This document shows positions 48,450-56,269 of a stretch of DNA of 64,000 bases, one piece after another. Within the stretch, counting starts at the first letter, position 1, and each line of letters opens with the position of its first letter. The stretch spans positions 124,493 to 188,492 of the forward strand of contig CAJTCV010000004.1 of NCBI GenBank assembly GCA_910574805.1, given 5' to 3'. Under the pieces are notes generated by a model. That model did not search any database. It had not been told where the DNA came from and saw only the letters and a program-made list of their open reading frames with translations. This DNA is from Lachnospiraceae bacterium. Lineage in GTDB: Bacteria > Bacillota > Clostridia > Lachnospirales > Lachnospiraceae. Made by a program: the position numbers and the translations under genes.

Positions 48450-49602
48450 AAGAGAATACCCGGACATTGAGTTTCTGGAAACGGACACAGAAACGATTGA
48501 AAGCAATATGATTGCGCTTTATGAAGAGCTGGTGAACAAAGAGCTGGTAAAGCAGGGAAAGCGGGAAAAATACAAAGTCTATCCGGCTTCCCCGGAGCGT
48601 CTTTTTATTGCATGGTGCGCCGCTATTATTGTACAACAAAGGGTCCTGATAAACGAAACGGCGAAAAAGAATGTTCCCCGGTATGCAAAAGGGGAGTATT
48701 TAGACAGCCTTGCAGAGCTTTTCAAGGATATTGAACGATTGCCAGCCACGCCTGCCGTCGCAAAGTTCCGTTGCTACATATCGGCGGCGCAGAATCAAAG
48801 CGTAATTGTCCCGCAGGGGACACGGATAACATTTGACGGGGAAATCACATTTGAAACCACAGAAGAGCTTGAAATAAAAGCCGGGGAAACATACGGGGAA
48901 GTAAACGGAAAATGTCAGACAGCGGGCATTGTAGGAAATGACCTTGCGCCGGGGCAGGTGAAAGAAATTGTTGACGTTTACGACTATTATTTGAAAGCTG
49001 AAAACGTGACAAAGACAGAGGGCGGCGCAGGGGAAGAAGACGACGCTTCATACTATGAGCGTATGCGGGAGAGCATGGAGAGTTTTTCAACAGCGGGTCC
49101 GATAAACGGCTATATCTATCACACAAAGACGGTCAGCACGGCAATAGCTGACGTTGCGGCGACAAGCCCGGAAGCGGGGGTGGTAGATATTAGGGTATTG
49201 CTACAAGGGGGAGAACAGCCGACGCAGGCGGTTCTGGAGGAAATAGAAGCAGCCCTGAACGCTTCCGACGTGCGCCCGCTGACAGATATTGTCACAGTAT
49301 CAATGCCGGAGGAAGACCCGTTTGAAATAGACCTGACCTATTACATAAACCGAAACAGTCAGGCAAGCACAAGTATCATAGAACGGGACACAAGGGCAGC
49401 AGTTGAAGAGTACATACAGTGGCAGACCGGGAAAATGGGAAGGGACATAAACCCGTCATACCTGATACAGTTAATCATGGCGGCAGGAGTGAAGCGGGTG
49501 GAGGTAAGAAAGCCGACATTTAAGGTTGTAGAGGAAACGCACGTTGCAAGGATTGTGCGAAACACTATGACTGTATTGAATGGGGGTGTAGAAAATGCCT
49601 AG
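48436..49602 (+). CDS. Baseplate J-like protein
   Basis: 388 aa. YPDIEFLETDTETIESNMIA at the start and the middle GTRITFDGEITFETTEELEI, DASYYERMRESMESFSTAGP are the Baseplate_J signature. C-terminal half carries VRPLTDIV-like DVRPLTDIVTVSMPEEDPFE. A core wedge protein linking hub to gpI and fibres. Confidence 0.93.
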   Translation: MKKPEREYPDIEFLETDTETIESNMIALYEELVNKELVKQGKREKYKVYPASPERLFIAWCAAIIVQQRVLINETAKKNVPRYAKGEYLDSLAELFKDIERLPATPAVAKFRCYISAAQNQSVIVPQGTRITFDGEITFETTEELEIKAGETYGEVNGKCQTAGIVGNDLAPGQVKEIVDVYDYYLKAENVTKTEGGAGEEDDASYYERMRESMESFSTAGPINGYIYHTKTVSTAIADVAATSPEAGVVDIRVLLQGGEQPTQAVLEEIEAALNASDVRPLTDIVTVSMPEEDPFEIDLTYYINRNSQASTSIIERDTRAAVEEYIQWQTGKMGRDINPSYLIQLIMAAGVKRVEVRKPTFKVVEETHVARIVRNTMTVLNGGVENA

Positions 49603-51034
49603 TCCCAGAGGGATAAGAAAAGCCGGGCAGGATATATTCACGGTGAATTTTGCGGATTATCTGCCGGGGGCGTTGAAACAGGACCCAAAAATAAAAGCGA
49701 TTGCGGAAGCGGTGACAAAGGAAGCGTTGACGGTCAGCGGGGAAATTGAAAATGTGCTGATATATTCCCGCATAGACGAACTGCCGGAAGCGTTGATTGA
49801 CATTCTAGCGTATGATATGCACGTTGACTGGTACGACTATTCTTTTCCGCTGAAAGTGAAACGGGACATTCTGAAAAGCAGCGTAAAAGTACACAAGAAG
49901 ATGGGGACAAAATACGCCGTCGAAAAGGCACTGGGCGCACTGTACCCGCAAAGTGAAGTTGAAGAATGGTATCAGTACGAAGGGGAACCCCATCACTTTC
50001 ATATTGTGTGCGACGTGACGGAAAACAGGGTGACAGCCAGCTTTCAGGAAATTATAAACGCCGTGATGATGTACAAAAGACTTTCTTCACATTTAGACGA
50101 AGTTGTATATCAGGCAAGCGTGGGTATCAGAGTAGAAACACACACAGACTTTTTCATGTACAAGAACCCGGCAACGGGAAGCCTGCTGGCAGGAACATAC
50201 CCGGAGAGGATAAGGCGGGGCGTACAGGCAGGAAGTGTGATTGTAGTGGGGACAGACGCTGCGGGGTTTATCTTTTTACCGACACAGGCGGGGACATATC
50301 CATACAGAAACACGATATTCAGGCACACAGACGCACAGATTGACGTAGAAACGGCTTCAAATGCTTTCAGGCATACAAATACACCTGCGGGGAGAATAAG
50401 GGCAGGAGAAGAGCCACAGAGAAGCTACAGAGGGGCGCAGGCAGGAACGGGCATTGAAGCGCAGACAGGAAAAGAAAGTTTTGTGTTTTCTTCCCCGGCA
50501 GCAGGAACCGCCCCGGACAGAAACACGATATTCAGGCACACAGACGCACAGATTGACGCAGAAACGGCTTTAACGGCTTACGGGTATAGAAATACCCCTG
50601 CGGGACAGATAAACGCCGGAGAAGAGCCACAGAGAAGCCACAGAGGGGCAGGAACGGGCGCAGGGATAGAAGCGCAGACGGAAGCGGCAGGAACGCCGTT
50701 TTCAGTCCCGGCAGCAGGAACCGCCCCGGACAGAAACACAGTATTTCAGGGAAGCGGCGCAGATATAGAAACAGAGGGGGAGGCAGAGGGCTTCCCCTTC
50801 TTCATGCCAGCAGCCGGAACGAAGCCTGAAAGAAATACTGTCATGAGCAATTCCGAAGCCGGGATTGCGGCAGAAGAAGCCGCAGACGGCTTTTTATATA
50901 CCGTAAAAGCTGCCGGGACCGTGCCGGGCAGGAACACGGGAGAGGGAGCCGGAAGCGGAGGGATTGAAAGCACGGTGAAAGCGGAGGTATTCAAGCATAC
51001 AAACAAGCCTTGCGGGAGCCGCAGAAAACTTTGA
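49595..51034 (+). CDS. Phage tail protein I with C-terminal repeat extension
   Basis: 479 aa. Residues 1-185 are the gpI domain (LPEALIDILAYDMHVDWYDY, VHKKMGTKYAVEKALGALYP). The remaining ~290 residues are about seven degenerate repeats with the pattern AAGTxPxRNT...E(T/A)...F, e.g. AGTAPDRNTIFRHTDAQIDA. Two DNA-level repeats are nearly identical around 50320 and 50530. The repeats likely form a fibre-like extension that presents downstream receptor-binding proteins. Confidence 0.85.
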   Translation: MPSPRGIRKAGQDIFTVNFADYLPGALKQDPKIKAIAEAVTKEALTVSGEIENVLIYSRIDELPEALIDILAYDMHVDWYDYSFPLKVKRDILKSSVKVHKKMGTKYAVEKALGALYPQSEVEEWYQYEGEPHHFHIVCDVTENRVTASFQEIINAVMMYKRLSSHLDEVVYQASVGIRVETHTDFFMYKNPATGSLLAGTYPERIRRGVQAGSVIVVGTDAAGFIFLPTQAGTYPYRNTIFRHTDAQIDVETASNAFRHTNTPAGRIRAGEEPQRSYRGAQAGTGIEAQTGKESFVFSSPAAGTAPDRNTIFRHTDAQIDAETALTAYGYRNTPAGQINAGEEPQRSHRGAGTGAGIEAQTEAAGTPFSVPAAGTAPDRNTVFQGSGADIETEGEAEGFPFFMPAAGTKPERNTVMSNSEAGIAAEEAADGFLYTVKAAGTVPGRNTGEGAGSGGIESTVKAEVFKHTNKPCGSRRKL

Positions 51035-51050
51035 AAGGGGGTGAAAAACC

Positions 51051-51362
51051 ATGCTGACACCACAGGCAATAGAGGACTTCAAAGGCTTTCTTGACAATAA
51101 CATTGCATACGCAAAAGTTACGGTAAACGGGGAAGCGAAGAAAATCCCGATTCACAGGCGGGAACGCCTGAAAGACGGGCGGGTGGCGGTTTATCTGAAC
51201 ATTACGCCGCAGGCGGGGACGGAAGCGAAAATTCAACGGGTACAGCTTTACAACAAAAATAAGCAGTTGTGGGCAGACAAAACGGAGGATATAACGCTTT
51301 CTAATGTGCAGGAAGGGGCGTTGTACCGTTTTGTCTTCCGATTTGTAGAACAGGAGGTATAA
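51051..51362 (+). CDS. Tail/baseplate accessory protein, unknown
   Basis: 103 aa with GAAAGGGGGTG upstream. LDNNIAYAKVTVNGEAKKIP and RVQLYNKNKQLWADKTEDIT give a beta-rich small protein. Found between gpI and fibre genes in similar clostridial prophages. No function assigned. Confidence 0.65.
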   Translation: MLTPQAIEDFKGFLDNNIAYAKVTVNGEAKKIPIHRRERLKDGRVAVYLNITPQAGTEAKIQRVQLYNKNKQLWADKTEDITLSNVQEGALYRFVFRFVEQEV

Positions 51363-51364
51363 AG

Positions 51365-51862
51365 ATGGCATACGAATGGCAGCAGTGGCAGGACCATGTA
51401 ACAGAGCATGAAAACCGCTACAGGGAAATTGAAAACGACGACGGGACAATTACGCATGAAGCCGTGGAAGGGGAGGTATTGCAGCAGGGAACCCCGCAGA
51501 GCGCAACGAACTTCAACCACATGGAAGACGGCATAACGAACGCCGGGGAGCTTGCGGCACTTCTGGCGACGGAAACAATTCACATGAACCAGCGGGCGAA
51601 AGATGAAGCCGGGGAAACAATTCTTCTGACCCTGACAAACGGGCAGCAGTACCCCTTCAATAATTCCGTGAAAACCGTTGCACTGAAAAACGCAAGGAAC
51701 CATTTAGACTATACCGTGACAGCGGAGGTTCTGGAGTACAGCGGCGGTTGCGTCGGAGATATTGAAGTCACGGAGAAGCTGGCAAACGGCTTCAAGATTG
51801 CACATACAGGAAGCGCAAAGGAAGTAAAGCTGAAAGTATTTGTGAAAGGGGGCTTCTATTGA
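51365..51862 (+). CDS. Tail fibre-region protein
   Basis: 165 aa, ATG after AGGAGGT. FNHMEDGITNAGELAALLAT is a short fibre-attachment-like segment seen in phage tail proteins; PFNNSVKTVALKNARNHLDY, then EVTEKLANGFKIAHTGSAKE form a beta-sandwich-like end. It may connect the gpI extension with the DGR-diversified protein. Overlaps the next start. Confidence 0.65.
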   Translation: MAYEWQQWQDHVTEHENRYREIENDDGTITHEAVEGEVLQQGTPQSATNFNHMEDGITNAGELAALLATETIHMNQRAKDEAGETILLTLTNGQQYPFNNSVKTVALKNARNHLDYTVTAEVLEYSGGCVGDIEVTEKLANGFKIAHTGSAKEVKLKVFVKGGFY

Positions 51863-52026
51863 TGAAGGGGGCTAACGTAATTATCAGGAGCGAAGAAAGA
51901 AAGCAGCATGAAGCGTATGTACTGCAATCTTTTGGAGTAAAGGGGAGAGGAACCCCGGAACAACGGGAAGCAGCGGAAATCATAGCCGCCCGGACCCGTG
52001 AAGTTGTAAAAGAAGGAGGAAGATAA
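51862..52026 (+). CDS. Small phage tail-region protein
   Basis: 54 aa, TGATG-type overlap with the previous stop. NVIIRSEERKQHEAYVLQSF, then TPEQREAAEIIAARTREVVK: helical, basic. Occurs beside fibre genes in clostridial prophages; role unknown. Confidence 0.6.
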   Translation: MKGANVIIRSEERKQHEAYVLQSFGVKGRGTPEQREAAEIIAARTREVVKEGGR

Positions 52027-52027
52027 G

Positions 52028-52366
52028 ATGGCAAAAATCAAGGTTGTTGAAAAAATGCCCGGCAATCACATTCAGTACGAAGTAAAGGGAAAGAAAATAA
52101 TTTTCGGTGATGATGAACTTTCCGTAAATCTGGCAAGCCGGGAAAGAGATTTTGAAGTGTCGCTGGACATTTGCATTGACAGCGAAAACGGCGTTGTTAT
52201 CGGGACGGGCGGCAGGGCGCAGAAGTACGCAGCGCAGGTTATCATTCCCGCCCGCCGTTATGATGTAATCGAAGACGGGGTGGACGAAAACGGAGAGCCA
52301 CGGGAAGTGCCTATGCCGATTGATTTTGACATTTCACTTTGCACGATTATTTTATGGGAGGTATAA
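52028..52366 (+). CDS. Protein upstream of DGR target 2, unknown
   Basis: 112 aa, start two bases after the previous stop behind GGAGGAAGA. IKVVEKMPGNHIQYEVKGKK and VVIGTGGRAQKYAAQVIIPA suggest a beta-sandwich. Ends IDFDISLCTIILWEV and is immediately followed by the variable protein gene, so it may be its tail adaptor or chaperone. Confidence 0.65.
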   Translation: MAKIKVVEKMPGNHIQYEVKGKKIIFGDDELSVNLASRERDFEVSLDICIDSENGVVIGTGGRAQKYAAQVIIPARRYDVIEDGVDENGEPREVPMPIDFDISLCTIILWEV

Positions 52367-52368
52367 AG

Positions 52369-53421
52369 ATGGGAAATTTTGATGATTTAGCCCTTGCGGT
52401 TCAGTCTTTTGGAGGACACAACAAAGTCATTCTTGACGATTTAGGAAAACCGTCTATCATGGTGGGCGTTCCGAAAATGAAGTATTCTGACGTTATCACG
52501 GGCGGCACACAGGAAACCTTGCCGTGGTGGATTGTTGAAGGGGTAGAAAAGAATGTTATTTGGGTATCAAAGTACCTGAATTGTGTCGTAAATGACAGAG
52601 CATATTCCCTGCCCATGAAGGACCCGAAAGCGTATGTGAATTTTGACGACGCTTTACGGTACAGCAGGAACAAAGGGGAGGGCTGGCACTTATTACAGAA
52701 CGGCGTTTTTGCTGCCCTGTCTTTATGGAGTGAGAAAAACGGCACGATTCCGAGGGGCAACACGAACTGGGACGCAAGCTATGAAAAGGCATGGGAACGG
52801 GGCGTAAATACCTATATCGACGGTTCGCACGGTGGCGGCAGGACAGCGACAGGAAGCGGACCCGTAACATGGAACCATGACCACAGCGCAGCGGGTATTG
52901 CTGACCTTTGCGGAAATTGTTGGGAATGGGTGAGCGGTGCAAGGCTTGTCAACGGTGAAATTCAGATTATCCCTTACGGAAATTCTATGAAGTCCGATTG
53001 CAGCATGGGCGCAGATAGTACGGAGTGGAAAGCAATCATGCCGGACGGAAGACTGGTTGAACCGGGGACGGCGGGAACGCTGAAAATTGACAGGACCAGC
53101 GGAAGTGACGCAAAATTGCGTATCAATACAGGAGTGACGACGCAGACGACGGACAGCAACGACACAAACGTGGTTTTCAGAGAAACGGCGGCGGTATCAG
53201 GCGTAAGTATTCCGAAAATCTTAATTGCAGCAGGCTTCTTCCCGGACAGCGGGCAGAAAGCCCCCGGACATTTCTGGGCAAGGAATAACGGCGAAAGACT
53301 GCCTTTCCGGGGTTCGAGCTTCGGCAGCACTTCCGGCGGTGGAGTGGCGGCGTTGAACTTGAGCTACGCCCGTTCTGACGTCAGCAGCAATGTGTCCTTC
53401 CGTTCCGCTTTTTATGAATAA
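52369..53421 (+). CDS. DGR target protein 2 (adjacent), tail receptor-binding protein
   Basis: 350 aa from ATG at 52369 after GGGAGG. IADLCGNCWEWVSGARL (about 178-194) and GWHLLQNGVFAALSL are FGE/C-type-lectin-fold landmarks. Residues 311-348 are encoded by VR2 and end VSFRSAFYE. Position after baseplate genes and next to Avd and RT makes it the likely receptor-binding tip, by analogy with Mtd of Bordetella phage BPP-1. Diversified residues are Gly, Ser, Gly, Asn, Ser, Tyr, Asp, Ser, Ser in this copy. Confidence 0.93.
   Translation: MGNFDDLALAVQSFGGHNKVILDDLGKPSIMVGVPKMKYSDVITGGTQETLPWWIVEGVEKNVIWVSKYLNCVVNDRAYSLPMKDPKAYVNFDDALRYSRNKGEGWHLLQNGVFAALSLWSEKNGTIPRGNTNWDASYEKAWERGVNTYIDGSHGGGRTATGSGPVTWNHDHSAAGIADLCGNCWEWVSGARLVNGEIQIIPYGNSMKSDCSMGADSTEWKAIMPDGRLVEPGTAGTLKIDRTSGSDAKLRINTGVTTQTTDSNDTNVVFRETAAVSGVSIPKILIAAGFFPDSGQKAPGHFWARNNGERLPFRGSSFGSTSGGGVAALNLSYARSDVSSNVSFRSAFYE
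53301..53411 (+). repeat. DGR variable repeat VR2
   Basis: 111 bp aligned without gaps to template 53970-54080. Eleven differences, all at template adenines (for example AAC to GGC, AGC, GGC, AGC, TAC, GAC, AGC, AGC; and CTA to CTT upstream). The 3' end AATGTGTCCTTCCGTTCCGC is identical. Confidence 0.95.
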
Positions 53422-53448
53422 CTGTAAACTGATAACTGATACACTGGG

Positions 53449-53470
53449 AGGGCTTGCGGCAGCAAGCCCT
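53449..53470 (+). repeat. DGR target hairpin downstream of VR2
   Basis: 9-bp stem AGGGCTTGC/GCAAGCCCT with tetraloop GGCA, 37 bp after VR2. The sequence between VR2 and the hairpin (AAACTGATAACTGA) resembles that after VR1 (AAACTGGTAACTGA). Confidence 0.85.
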
Positions 53471-53502
53471 TTCTACCAAAAACAGAAAATGCGGGGTGAA
53501 AC

Positions 53503-53913
53503 ATGGCAGGAGAAGAAAAGGAGCTGCCGGAGCTTGACCCGGTACGGGACAATGCGACGGCAGACGACTTCAAGACGAAAAATAAAGTCTATGAGCTGAT
53601 ACTATACACGGGACCAGAGCTTGAACAGTTTCCACGGGCGCAAAGAAGACTTGCGGAAGAGATACGGGAAACAATGCTTCAAATTTTGCGGCTTGTCGTG
53701 ACATTGGAGAATAAGCACTACAAGAAGACGACGCTGGGAGAACTTGACAACGAAGTTGACGTATTACGCCACCTTGTAAGGCTTGCGGCTGACCCGCAGT
53801 ATACAAGGAGCCGGAAACCCTGCCTGCCCCTGCGGAAGTATGAGAATATTTCACGCAAGATAAATGAAATCGGCTGCATGATTGGCGGCTATTATAAATC
53901 ATTAAAGAAATGA
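53503..53913 (+). CDS. avd: DGR accessory variability determinant (Avd)
   Basis: 136 aa, ATG after GGGGTGAA. All-helical: YELILYTGPELEQFPRAQRR, LAEEIRETMLQILRLVVTLE, ELDNEVDVLRHLVRLAADPQ, SRKINEIGCMIGGYYKSLKK: four helices, the barrel-like Avd pentamer fold that binds the reverse transcriptase and template RNA. Placed between VR2 and TR as in BPP-1. Basic residues in the last helices fit nucleic-acid contact. Confidence 0.9.
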   Translation: MAGEEKELPELDPVRDNATADDFKTKNKVYELILYTGPELEQFPRAQRRLAEEIRETMLQILRLVVTLENKHYKKTTLGELDNEVDVLRHLVRLAADPQYTRSRKPCLPLRKYENISRKINEIGCMIGGYYKSLKK

Positions 53914-53933
53914 GCGGGAAACCCCGCTTTTTT
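53913..53933 (+). terminator. Terminator between avd and template repeat
   Basis: AGCGGG-AAAC-CCCGCT (53913-53928) then T6, starting at the avd stop codon. It would separate avd mRNA from the TR-RT transcript, unless read through. Confidence 0.7.
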
Positions 53934-53964
53934 CATATCGGGAAAGAACCGTTATAGAGGACTT

Positions 53965-54080
53965 GCCGTGCCTATCCGGGGTTCGAGCTTCAACAACACT
54001 TCCAACGGTGGAGTGGCGGCGTTGAACTTGAACAACGCCCGTTCTAACGTCAACAACAATGTGTCCTTCCGTTCCGCTTT
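53965..54080 (+). ncRNA. DGR template repeat (TR)
   Basis: 116 bp, non-coding. Contains nine AAC codons-in-phase (FNNTSNGGVAALNLNNARSN, then VNNNVSFRSAF when read in the VR frame), the classical adenine-rich design: A-to-N changes in AAC never give a stop. Both VRs differ from it only at adenines. The RNA is copied with adenine mutagenesis and the cDNA replaces VR. Confidence 0.95.
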
Positions 54081-54362
54081 TCCTCTACAGCCAGAAGTCA
54101 CGTTCACAAGTGAGCGTGTCCCGTGCGTACAGGGTTAAAAGGGGTTCTTTTCCGTTCCAAAGGCGACTGGGAAACCGGGGACTGTAGGAAGAAGATTGAA
54201 TTGTCGGGAAGATAGTTAGTAACTTTGTAAGACAGAATCAGGATTTTGTCTTACAGGGCGAAAGTCAGCCGAAAGACTGAATGAATATATCACGTTTGAA
54301 ACGGAGTGGTGGACCGGAGTAAATTTGCCCGACACATTTTTGTTTGCAGGAGGTAAAAACCA
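54081..54362 (+). ncRNA. DGR spacer RNA between TR and reverse transcriptase
   Basis: 282 nt with no good ORF, followed by AGGAGG for RT. Contains hairpin GTAAGACA/TGTCTTAC (54227-54234, 54247-54254). In BPP-1 the spacer RNA downstream of TR primes and supports cDNA synthesis with Avd; the same role is inferred here. Confidence 0.7.
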
Positions 54363-55514
54363 TTGAAGAAGATAAAGGGAATTTTCCCGAAAATCTATGA
54401 CTTTGAAAATCTGTTTTGTGCATACAAAGCGGCTATCAAGTGCAAAAGATACAGACAGGACGTAATGGAGTACACAGACCGGCTGGAAGATAACCTGATT
54501 ATCCTGCAAAATGAATTGATATGGGGACAGTACAGCGTAGGAAGGTACAATATTTTCTATGTGTACGAACCGAAAAAACGTCTGATAATGTCACTATTAT
54601 TCAAAGACCGGGTGGCACAACACGCCATATACAGACAGGTAAACCCGATTTTTGAAAAGAAGTTCATTTTCGACAGTTACGCTTGCAGGGTAGGGAAGGG
54701 GACGCACAAGGCAATAGACCGCCTGCAATACTGGCTAAAGCAGACCAACAGGAAGCCGAAGAAATACTACTATCTGAAATTAGATGTATCAAAGTATTTC
54801 TACAGGATAGACCACGGCATTTTGAAGAAGATTCTTGCAAAGATGATTGATGACCCGCCACTTTTAGACCTGCTGGCGAAAATCATTGATTGCGAAGACA
54901 CAAAATTTGGATTGCCGCTGGGCGCAGATATAGGGGACGTTGCGTTTGACAGAATGTTAGATGATGTGGGCTTGCCTATAGGAAATCTGACTTCACAAAT
55001 GTTTGCGAACCTGTATTTGAATGAGCTTGACCAGTTCTGCAAGCACAAATTAAGGTTACACTTCTATATCCGATACATGGACGACATTATAATTTTACAT
55101 GATGATAAAAAGTATCTGGAAAAGATAAAACAGGACATAGCCGTATTTCTGGGAAAGAAGCTGAATTTGCAGTTAAACAACAAAACCTGCATACGCCCGA
55201 CAAGTATGGGTATTGAGTTTGTAGGCTTCCGGGTGTGGGCGACACATAGGAAGTTAAGGAAGAAGACTGCAAAGAAGCTGAAAAGACGGCTGCAATATAT
55301 GTTCCATGCCTACACAATAGGCGAAATTGACAAAGACACGCTTGACAGAAGCGTTGCTTCATACCGGGGAATACTAAAACATTTTGATAGTTACGGACTG
55401 CGAAAAAGTTTGAATGAAATGTATAAAAAGGAGGTATGCGGAAATGTCACAGGAGCTATTGCAGACAGCGAAGGAGATTCTGGCGTGGCTTGCGGCGGCG
55501 GGGATAATAATTGA
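54363..55514 (+). CDS. DGR reverse transcriptase
   Basis: 383 aa, TTG start after AGGAGG. SYACRVGKGTHKAIDRLQ (105-122), YYLKLDVSKYFYRID with Asp141, IGNLTSQ (206-212, the DGR variant of the QGxxxSP motif that is linked to adenine infidelity) and catalytic YMDD (238-241), then GIEFVGFRVWATHRKLRKKT (thumb). Copies TR RNA with errors at adenine. The 3' 71 bp overlap the next gene. Confidence 0.96.
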   Translation: MKKIKGIFPKIYDFENLFCAYKAAIKCKRYRQDVMEYTDRLEDNLIILQNELIWGQYSVGRYNIFYVYEPKKRLIMSLLFKDRVAQHAIYRQVNPIFEKKFIFDSYACRVGKGTHKAIDRLQYWLKQTNRKPKKYYYLKLDVSKYFYRIDHGILKKILAKMIDDPPLLDLLAKIIDCEDTKFGLPLGADIGDVAFDRMLDDVGLPIGNLTSQMFANLYLNELDQFCKHKLRLHFYIRYMDDIIILHDDKKYLEKIKQDIAVFLGKKLNLQLNNKTCIRPTSMGIEFVGFRVWATHRKLRKKTAKKLKRRLQYMFHAYTIGEIDKDTLDRSVASYRGILKHFDSYGLRKSLNEMYKKEVCGNVTGAIADSEGDSGVACGGGDNN

Positions 55515-55875
55515 CCTGACCCCCGGCATTAAGTTTCAGCCCGTGCGGTATATCATAAAGCGTATAGGGGCGTTGATGAACCATGATATAAAAGAACAGC
55601 TTGACAAGATAGGAAAGGACTTGCAGCAGCACAAGGTGGAGAGCTGGCGGCATGAAATCTTGACTTTTGCAAATGAATGTATGAACCGCAGGAAGCACAC
55701 AAAGGAAGAGTTTGACAATTTCTTTGAAACTTACAGCGATTATGAAGAGTACATAAAAGCAAACAAGCTGCAAAATGGGCGTGTAGATATGGCTTATAAG
55801 TATGTAAGCAATGTATATATGCGCCGTTGTGAAAAGAATGATTTTCTTGTGGAAAGGGAGGAAGACGAAGAATGA
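55444..55875 (+). CDS. Phage protein with N-terminal membrane helix, lysis region
   Basis: 143 aa from ATG at 55444 after AGGAGG. One hydrophobic helix (AKEILAWLAAAGIIIDLTPG, about 8-26), then PVRYIIKRIGALMNHDIKEQ, LDKIGKDLQQHKVE and a helical acidic tail. Resembles small phage proteins upstream of holins. ATGA overlap with the next gene. Confidence 0.65.
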   Translation: MSQELLQTAKEILAWLAAAGIIIDLTPGIKFQPVRYIIKRIGALMNHDIKEQLDKIGKDLQQHKVESWRHEILTFANECMNRRKHTKEEFDNFFETYSDYEEYIKANKLQNGRVDMAYKYVSNVYMRRCEKNDFLVEREEDEE

Positions 55876-56255
55876 ACATTTTGTGTTTTATGCTTGGGTT
55901 TATCCTTTGCGGTTTTATTGTTTTCCTGTATAACCTGCGGTGGGTTGCGGCAGCAAGGCGCAGGCGAAAACGGGAAGCAGAAAAGGACCCGACAAAGAAG
56001 ACACAGGCAACAAAAATCATTGTCTTTTCAATCATGATAACTTACTATATCGCTTTTGCGGTTGCGGTGTGGGTAGTGATTGCAAAAGACATATACCAGC
56101 TTTCAAGCCTGCTGACTTTTACGGGCGGCGTTGCGGCTTTTGCGGTTGCGTTCTATTGCTGGAAGAGTAAAGCGGAAAATTTAGAGAAGATAAAAAAGGG
56201 GAACCCGGACTTGTGCGGTTCCCTTTCTGATTTTTCCGGCATGGGTTCACAGTAA
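55872..56255 (+). CDS. Three-span membrane protein, lysis region
   Basis: 127 aa. Hydrophobic segments at about 3-22 ([19 protein letters not shown]), 47-70 ([20 protein letters not shown]) and 77-96 ([20 protein letters not shown]), with a basic loop ([11 protein letters not shown]). Directly upstream of the endolysin gene; may serve as holin partner or superinfection-exclusion protein. Function not assigned. Confidence 0.65.
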   Translation: MNILCFMLGFILCGFIVFLYNLRWVAAARRRRKREAEKDPTKKTQATKIIVFSIMITYYIAFAVAVWVVIAKDIYQLSSLLTFTGGVAAFAVAFYCWKSKAENLEKIKKGNPDLCGSLSDFSGMGSQ

Positions 56256-56269
56256 GGGAGGAAGGGAAC

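Noticed and set aside
54001-54080. Template repeat as a broken gene fragment (pseudogene)
   Set aside because: All 22 VR differences fall on template adenines and an Avd/RT pair flanks it; decay would hit all bases.
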